From contig JAHJJU010000057.1 of the NCBI GenBank assembly GCA_018822805.1, positions 1 to 55,862 on the forward strand: 55,862 bases of DNA, given 5' to 3'. Within the stretch, counting starts at the first letter, position 1. The number at the start of each line of letters is the position of its first letter. Both the position numbers and the translations under genes were made by a program. Below the pieces are notes generated by a model. It saw only the letters and a list, made by a program, of their open reading frames with translations, was not told the origin of the DNA and searched no databases. Shown here one piece after another: positions 51,867 to 55,862 of this stretch. The DNA comes from a bacterium. GTDB taxonomy: Bacteria; Campylobacterota; Campylobacteria; Campylobacterales; Sulfurovaceae.

Positions 51867-53567
51867 CTAGATTTTATTAACAACCTCAATACCTAAGATA
51901 TCTAAGGCTTTTTTAATCACCTTGGCTGTCAAAGTTGCCAACTGAAGTCGGCTCATTTTTACCTCTTCTTCAATTCCCTCTTTTAAAATAGGGTTTTGCT
52001 CATAGAACTTCATAAACAGAGATACCAAATCATAAAGGTACGAAGTAATGGTGTGAGGTGTCGCTTCTATAGATGCTTTTATTAAGGTATCTTCAAACTT
52101 CAAAAGCATCAGTACCAAACGGTGTTCTATCTCATCCCCTACAACAATAGAACCTGTTATAACACCATCGTGCTTTCTAAAAATAGATTGAATTCTTGCA
52201 TAAGCATACTGCATGTACAATGATGTATTTCCATCAAAGCTCAACATTTTGTCCCAAGAGAAAAGGTAATTGGACTCTCTACTGATACTCAAATCAGCAT
52301 ACTTAACAGCACCGATACCAATCGCTCGTGCGACCTTTTCTAACGCTTCATCACTGTGTGTTTTACGCTCTTTAATGGTCTCTCTAGCACGAACAACAGC
52401 TTCATCAAGTAAATCAATCAGTTTAACAACCCCACCATCTCTGGTTTTAAATGGTTTTCCACTTTTGTCCATCATGGTTCCAAAACCAATATGTTCTAAG
52501 GTTACATTTTCAGCAACCATACCGGCCATTTTTGCAATGGCAAAGACCTGTTTAAAGTGTTGTGCCTGACGTGCATCGACCACGTAACAGATACGGTCTG
52601 CTTTTAACTCTTGAACTCTAAACTCCAATGCTGCTAAATCGGTTGTCGCATAGAGAAATCCACCATCACCTTTTTGGACAATAATAGGCGTCTCATCACC
52701 TTCTAAAAAGACACACTCAGCTCCATCTGAAATGGTTGAAATATTTTTCTCTTTGAGCGTCTTAATGACCGAAGGAAGTTTGGAATTATAAAAACTCTCT
52801 GCACGCACATCATCACGGGTTAAATTGACCCCCAATTTATCATACACCTCTTCACAATGCCCCAATGAAGCATCGATAAAACTTTGCCAAAGTCTTAAAC
52901 AATGTTTATCTCCTTGTTGGATTTTAACCACATAATCTCTGGCTTTATCTGCAAACTCTACACTCTCATCAAATCGAACTTTTGCATCTTTATAGAACTG
53001 TTCTAAATCTTTAAGATTTTGAGTCACTCCATCAGTTCCTTGTTCTTCTAAATAAGCAATTAACATACCAAACTGTGTTCCCCAATCACCTATGTGATTT
53101 TGACGAATCACCTCATCACCTAAGAACTCTAAAAGTGTTGCTAAGGTATCCCCGATAATACTCGAACGTAAATGCCCCACATGCATCTGCTTTGCCATAT
53201 TTGGACCGGAATAATCTACAACAACTTTTTGAGCCTGATCAACATAGCCAACGCCTACACGTTCATCATCTAAAATAGCCGTTGCTTCTGAGCTAAGCCA
53301 TGCATCACCCAACCAAATATTGATAAACCCCGGACCAGCTATTTCTACTTTAGCAATGATTCCTGTTGTATCAATATGTTCAACAACAGTTTGTGCAATT
53401 TGTCTTGGATTTTGTTTTAGCTGTTTAGCAAGTTTCATAACACCATTAAATTGGTAGTCACCAAACTCTGGCTTGGTCGCATCCGATATAACGACATCAT
53501 CGGCTTCTATATTGGCATTTTTTAATGCATTCTCAATAATTTTACTAAGTTGTAATTTGATTTTCAT
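51867..53567 (-). CDS. argS: Arginyl-tRNA synthetase
   Basis: Class I aminoacyl-tRNA synthetase charging tRNA-Arg. 566 residues. An N-terminal additional domain (about 1-90) is followed by the HIGH-type motif HVGHLRSSIIGD with preceding PNMAKQM near 118-137. The later catalytic loop is in GFGTMMDKSGKPFKTRDGG (KMSKS region replaced, as is usual in many ArgRS), and a DALR anticodon-binding C-terminal domain follows (SLYMQYAYARIQSIFRK onward). ATG 53567 follows GGAAC. It is followed by the four-TM gene. Confidence 0.96.
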   Translation of the reverse strand: MKIKLQLSKIIENALKNANIEADDVVISDATKPEFGDYQFNGVMKLAKQLKQNPRQIAQTVVEHIDTTGIIAKVEIAGPGFINIWLGDAWLSSEATAILDDERVGVGYVDQAQKVVVDYSGPNMAKQMHVGHLRSSIIGDTLATLLEFLGDEVIRQNHIGDWGTQFGMLIAYLEEQGTDGVTQNLKDLEQFYKDAKVRFDESVEFADKARDYVVKIQQGDKHCLRLWQSFIDASLGHCEEVYDKLGVNLTRDDVRAESFYNSKLPSVIKTLKEKNISTISDGAECVFLEGDETPIIVQKGDGGFLYATTDLAALEFRVQELKADRICYVVDARQAQHFKQVFAIAKMAGMVAENVTLEHIGFGTMMDKSGKPFKTRDGGVVKLIDLLDEAVVRARETIKERKTHSDEALEKVARAIGIGAVKYADLSISRESNYLFSWDKMLSFDGNTSLYMQYAYARIQSIFRKHDGVITGSIVVGDEIEHRLVLMLLKFEDTLIKASIEATPHTITSYLYDLVSLFMKFYEQNPILKEGIEEEVKMSRLQLATLTAKVIKKALDILGIEVVNKI

Positions 53568-53643
53568 AAATGTTCCATCTGTGTAGAGTCTGTTGGGCGA
53601 GTGCCGTAATTGGATAGGTTAATCATACATGCTCCATCTTTTA

Positions 53644-53680
53644 TTAAGTACCAGACCATAATAAATGGTCTGGTACTTAA
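53644..53680. terminator. Perfect hairpin between tatA and argS (AAGTACCAGACCAT family)
   Basis: TTAAGTACCAGACCAT at 53644-53659 and complement at 53665-53680, 5-base loop: a 16-bp perfect stem 24 bases past the tatA stop on the minus strand. It separates the gmk/tatA transcript from argS and resembles the element after tpiA. Confidence 0.65.
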
Positions 53681-53703
53681 GATAGAACACGATATTTTAA
53701 TGA

Positions 53704-53943
53704 TTATGCTTTAGGAGGAGTAGTAGTCTCTTTTACTGCAGCAGCTGCTTCTTTTACTTCGTCTTTAATCTCTTTTACGCTCTCTTTAGTATCAGCGACT
53801 GTCTCATCATCTTTAACAGCACTTTTAAAATCTTTAATTCCTTTACCAATCCCTTTTGCAAGATCTGGTATTTTTTTGGCTCCAAAAAGTAATACTACTA
53901 TCGCTAAGATAATAAGTAACTCCGGCATACTTGGCATTCCCAT
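53704..53943 (-). CDS. tatA: Sec-independent protein translocase subunit TatA
   Basis: 79-residue pore-forming subunit of the Tat system, which exports folded cofactor proteins such as the Rieske and flavoprotein at the left end of this window. A short N-terminal membrane helix (about 6-21, [31 protein letters not shown]) with the FG hinge and conserved amphipathic helix is followed by an acidic/lysine tail. ATG 53943 has AAAGGAACAAT upstream. Between gmk and argS, the same order as in C. jejuni. Confidence 0.95.
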   Translation of the reverse strand: MGMPSMPELLIILAIVVLLFGAKKIPDLAKGIGKGIKDFKSAVKDDETVADTKESVKEIKDEVKEAAAAVKETTTPPKA

Positions 53944-54011
53944 ATTGTTCCTTTGAGTGTGTTTCTCTCTAGTTATAGAGTGATTTAATAAAAGATTATA
54001 CTCAATTTAGG

Positions 54012-54620
54012 TTAATTTTTCCAATGAAGTACTATTTTTTCTAATTCTTCCCTATTTTGTTTCAATCTGGCTGCATTTGCTATCGTTGCAAACTGTGCTG
54101 ATGCCACTTCAACACTATCGTTAATGATTACAAAATCAAACTCACCTATGGCATTGATCTCCTCTTTCGCATTTTCAACACGACGTTTGATAATGGAGTC
54201 ATCATCGGTTGAACGGGCATAAAGACGTTTCTCTAATTCTTTAAGTGTGGGAGGGGTAATAAACACAGAGGTAACATAGTCACCCATTTTAGCACGTACC
54301 AAACGGTGTCCTTGAACATCAATATCAAAAATAACCAATTTACCTTCAAAGAGTGCTTGTTTTACCGGTTTTAGAGAAGTTCCGTAATAGTTTCCATGTA
54401 CCGTAGCATACTCTAAAAAATCTCCGGCTTTAATACCTTCTTCAAATGCTTCTCGTGTTACAAAATAATAATCAACACCATCTTTTTCACCTTCTCGAGG
54501 TTCACGTGTGGTGGTTGAAATAGAGAAATAATACTCACCTATTTGAGAACTGGCATGATTTATAATGGTACTTTTTCCAGCCCCACTTGGACCGGAGAGA
54601 ACTAAAATGGCTCCCTGCAT
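54012..54620 (-). CDS. gmk: Guanylate kinase
   Basis: Phosphorylates GMP to GDP with ATP. 202 residues, normal length. P-loop GPSGAGKSTI at about 9-18, GMP-binding STTTREPREGEKDGVDYYFVT near 35-55, and FEEGIKAGDFLEYATVHGNYYGT near 58-80. ATG 54620 lies two bases after the stop of the acidic-protein gene, so the two are translated together. Confidence 0.96.
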   Translation of the reverse strand: MQGAILVLSGPSGAGKSTIINHASSQIGEYYFSISTTTREPREGEKDGVDYYFVTREAFEEGIKAGDFLEYATVHGNYYGTSLKPVKQALFEGKLVIFDIDVQGHRLVRAKMGDYVTSVFITPPTLKELEKRLYARSTDDDSIIKRRVENAKEEINAIGEFDFVIINDSVEVASAQFATIANAARLKQNREELEKIVLHWKN

Positions 54621-54622
54621 TT

Positions 54623-55747
54623 TTAATCTTTTGGAAATTTAATACTGATATTGACTCTTGCTCCTGCAAGAAGCTTTCTAAGACTCTCTACAGGTAGATT
54701 CGCAAGTGTTTCTAAAGAGACATCCGAGTTTAATTTTGAATGCTCTTTAACTTTTTTACTCTTTTTCTTTTTTTCTACTTTCTCTTCTGTTGACTCTAAA
54801 TTGACCATTGTAGGAGTAGCTGTAGACATTAAATCAGACAACTCCATGGTATCGCTTGTATCATCTTCAAGAATATCTTTAATATTTGCAATTTCTGCTG
54901 CATCTAAAATTTTGGTTACTTCTTTATCTGATTTATTATTCATTTGTTCTTTCTGTTCATTTTTAGATTCATTATTAAATAATAAATCATCTGCTAAGAG
55001 ATCCACCTTTTCACTGCTAAAATCAAGTTCATCATTGTTCTCAAAATCAAAATCTAATAATTCATTATCTGATGGAACCTTACTCTTTTTATCATCTTCA
55101 GTAAAGAGGTCTTCATCAAGCGTGAGTTTATCATCATTTAATTCAAGTTCAAATAAATCATCTTTATTTTTTAATGAAAGATCCTCATCCTCAACCTTTG
55201 GCTCATCAAAAAGATCCTCATCAAGTTCAATATCTTTTAATGGGAAAGCTTCTTTAAGTTTTTTATCAAAACTCTCTTCTTCACTTGACAGGTCCTCTTT
55301 TATTTCCTTATTCTCAAACTTAGATAAATCTGTAATGTCCTCATCTAAATCAAATAACGCTTCTCTTTTCGCCTCTTCTTTATTGGCAAACAGATCATAA
55401 TTTTTATCCAATTCCCTTTCATCTGATTCACTCTCTTCAACACTTCTAATTACGGCTGAAACCTCTGAAGGTAGAAAAGGTTTTAATATCGTCATATCAA
55501 ATGATTCATTGTCCTCTTTGTCATCTTGTGCATAAAAGAGTACCTTTTTTTGAACTTTTATATTTTCAGATATAACATCACGTACATCTTTACTCAATGA
55601 ATCTGCATCAACAAAAACAATATCATAATGGTCATTACTTAACTCAGTAACTTCTTGAATTTCATCTATCTCTATCTCTTCTTTTCTAGCACTCAATGCT
55701 GTCAATCTTGACACTACTGGATTATTGTTTATTAATAATATTTTCAT
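54623..55747 (-). CDS. Highly acidic protein with receiver-like N-terminus
   Basis: 374 residues. Residues 1-110 look like a response-regulator receiver fold (MKILLINNNPVVSRLTAL, DIVFVDADSL, KKVLFYAQDD, MTILKPFLPSEVSAVI), with Asp in the phospho-acceptor region and a KP motif. Residues ~115-300 are an extremely Asp/Glu-rich, probably disordered region with repeated EDLF/DDLF/DELL motifs. A Lys block (KVEKKKKSKKVKE) and a conserved-looking C-terminal helix (LANLPVESLRKLLAGARVNISIKF) close the protein. C. jejuni also has a 'highly acidic protein' next to gmk; orthology by position is likely. Function unknown. ATG 55747 has GGAG 5-6 bases upstream. Confidence 0.75.
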   Translation of the reverse strand: MKILLINNNPVVSRLTALSARKEEIEIDEIQEVTELSNDHYDIVFVDADSLSKDVRDVISENIKVQKKVLFYAQDDKEDNESFDMTILKPFLPSEVSAVIRSVEESESDERELDKNYDLFANKEEAKREALFDLDEDITDLSKFENKEIKEDLSSEEESFDKKLKEAFPLKDIELDEDLFDEPKVEDEDLSLKNKDDLFELELNDDKLTLDEDLFTEDDKKSKVPSDNELLDFDFENNDELDFSSEKVDLLADDLLFNNESKNEQKEQMNNKSDKEVTKILDAAEIANIKDILEDDTSDTMELSDLMSTATPTMVNLESTEEKVEKKKKSKKVKEHSKLNSDVSLETLANLPVESLRKLLAGARVNISIKFPKD

Positions 55748-55862
55748 TTTTACTCCAATGTTTATCTTAAATTCTATAGTATTCGATAATTCTAGTATAA
55801 TTCGCGTTTAACTTAGATTAATTAGTATTTAATATTAATACTACATTAAAAATTTATATTAA
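55748..55862 (-). promoter_or_regulatory. Upstream region of the acidic-protein operon
   Basis: AT-rich leader on the minus strand with TATACT (in AATTATACTAG) as a -10 candidate and an AGTATT...AATACT inverted repeat near 55825-55845. No gene is seen to the window end; by synteny with C. jejuni the next gene could be fliR. Confidence 0.3.

Noticed and set aside
54651-55400. Long Ser-rich open frame on the plus strand
   Set aside because: It is the exact antisense of the Asp/Glu-rich region of the acidic-protein gene; GAA/GAT-rich codons give TTC/ATC on the other strand and so few stops. No ribosome-binding site.

Overview
The window reads as chromosome of a sulfur-oxidising member of the Campylobacterota, closest in feel to Sulfurovum/Sulfurimonas. 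The reasons are: AT-rich DNA; Tat-exported flavocytochrome c-type sulfide dehydrogenase and Rieske proteins; and gene orders known from Campylobacter jejuni (nadD-rsfS divergent from gapA-pgk-tpiA; rnhA-rnc-aroC; argS-tatA-gmk-acidic protein). The genus is an inference. I see no rRNA, tRNA, CRISPR array or transposase.

Layout. Bases 1-173 hold no gene I can support. 0.17-8.5 kb is mostly core: sulfide dehydrogenase and Rieske proteins, malic enzyme, PgeF, a membrane-anchored rhodanese-like protein without the catalytic Cys, a parvulin, a PP-loop tRNA-thiolation-like enzyme and DnaG primase (possibly a leaderless message). 8.6-14.8 kb is an efflux cassette (ABC ATPase, permease, HlyD, TolC) plus a YtfJ-like protein and a Sel1-OMPLA phospholipase, bracketed by a perfect 65-bp direct repeat.

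15.0-27.7 kb is an accessory island. Two near-identical AAA-ATPase/PD-(D/E)XK genes (15060 and 25227) stand in direct orientation at its ends. Between them lie a truncated DUF1016 nuclease gene, a three-gene minus-strand operon (SNF2 helicase, then a sacsin-like GHKL ATPase with a C-terminal HNH-like zinc module, then a two-TM protein), a small HTH protein and a winged-helix replication-like protein. A BrnT/BrnA toxin-antitoxin pair and a decayed 3' remnant of the winged-helix gene close it. The helicase/GHKL/membrane operon is the best candidate for an undescribed, probably anti-phage, system.

27.7-55.9 kb returns to core functions: pta-ackA overflow metabolism; a LapB-like TPR protein followed by a gutted rnhA, rnc and aroC; a lipoprotein; a MATE exporter; thioredoxin reductase and thioredoxin; a PhyH-type dioxygenase; a DUF475 membrane protein; an orphan 490-residue protein; an HDAC-family deacetylase; and an LolA-like/beta-barrel/RND operon. 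Then come a fused nadD-rsfS gene, gapA-pgk-tpiA glycolysis, argS, tatA (matching the Tat substrates at the left end), gmk and a very acidic protein with a receiver-like N-terminus. Many intergenic gaps carry strong palindromes that form several recurring families.
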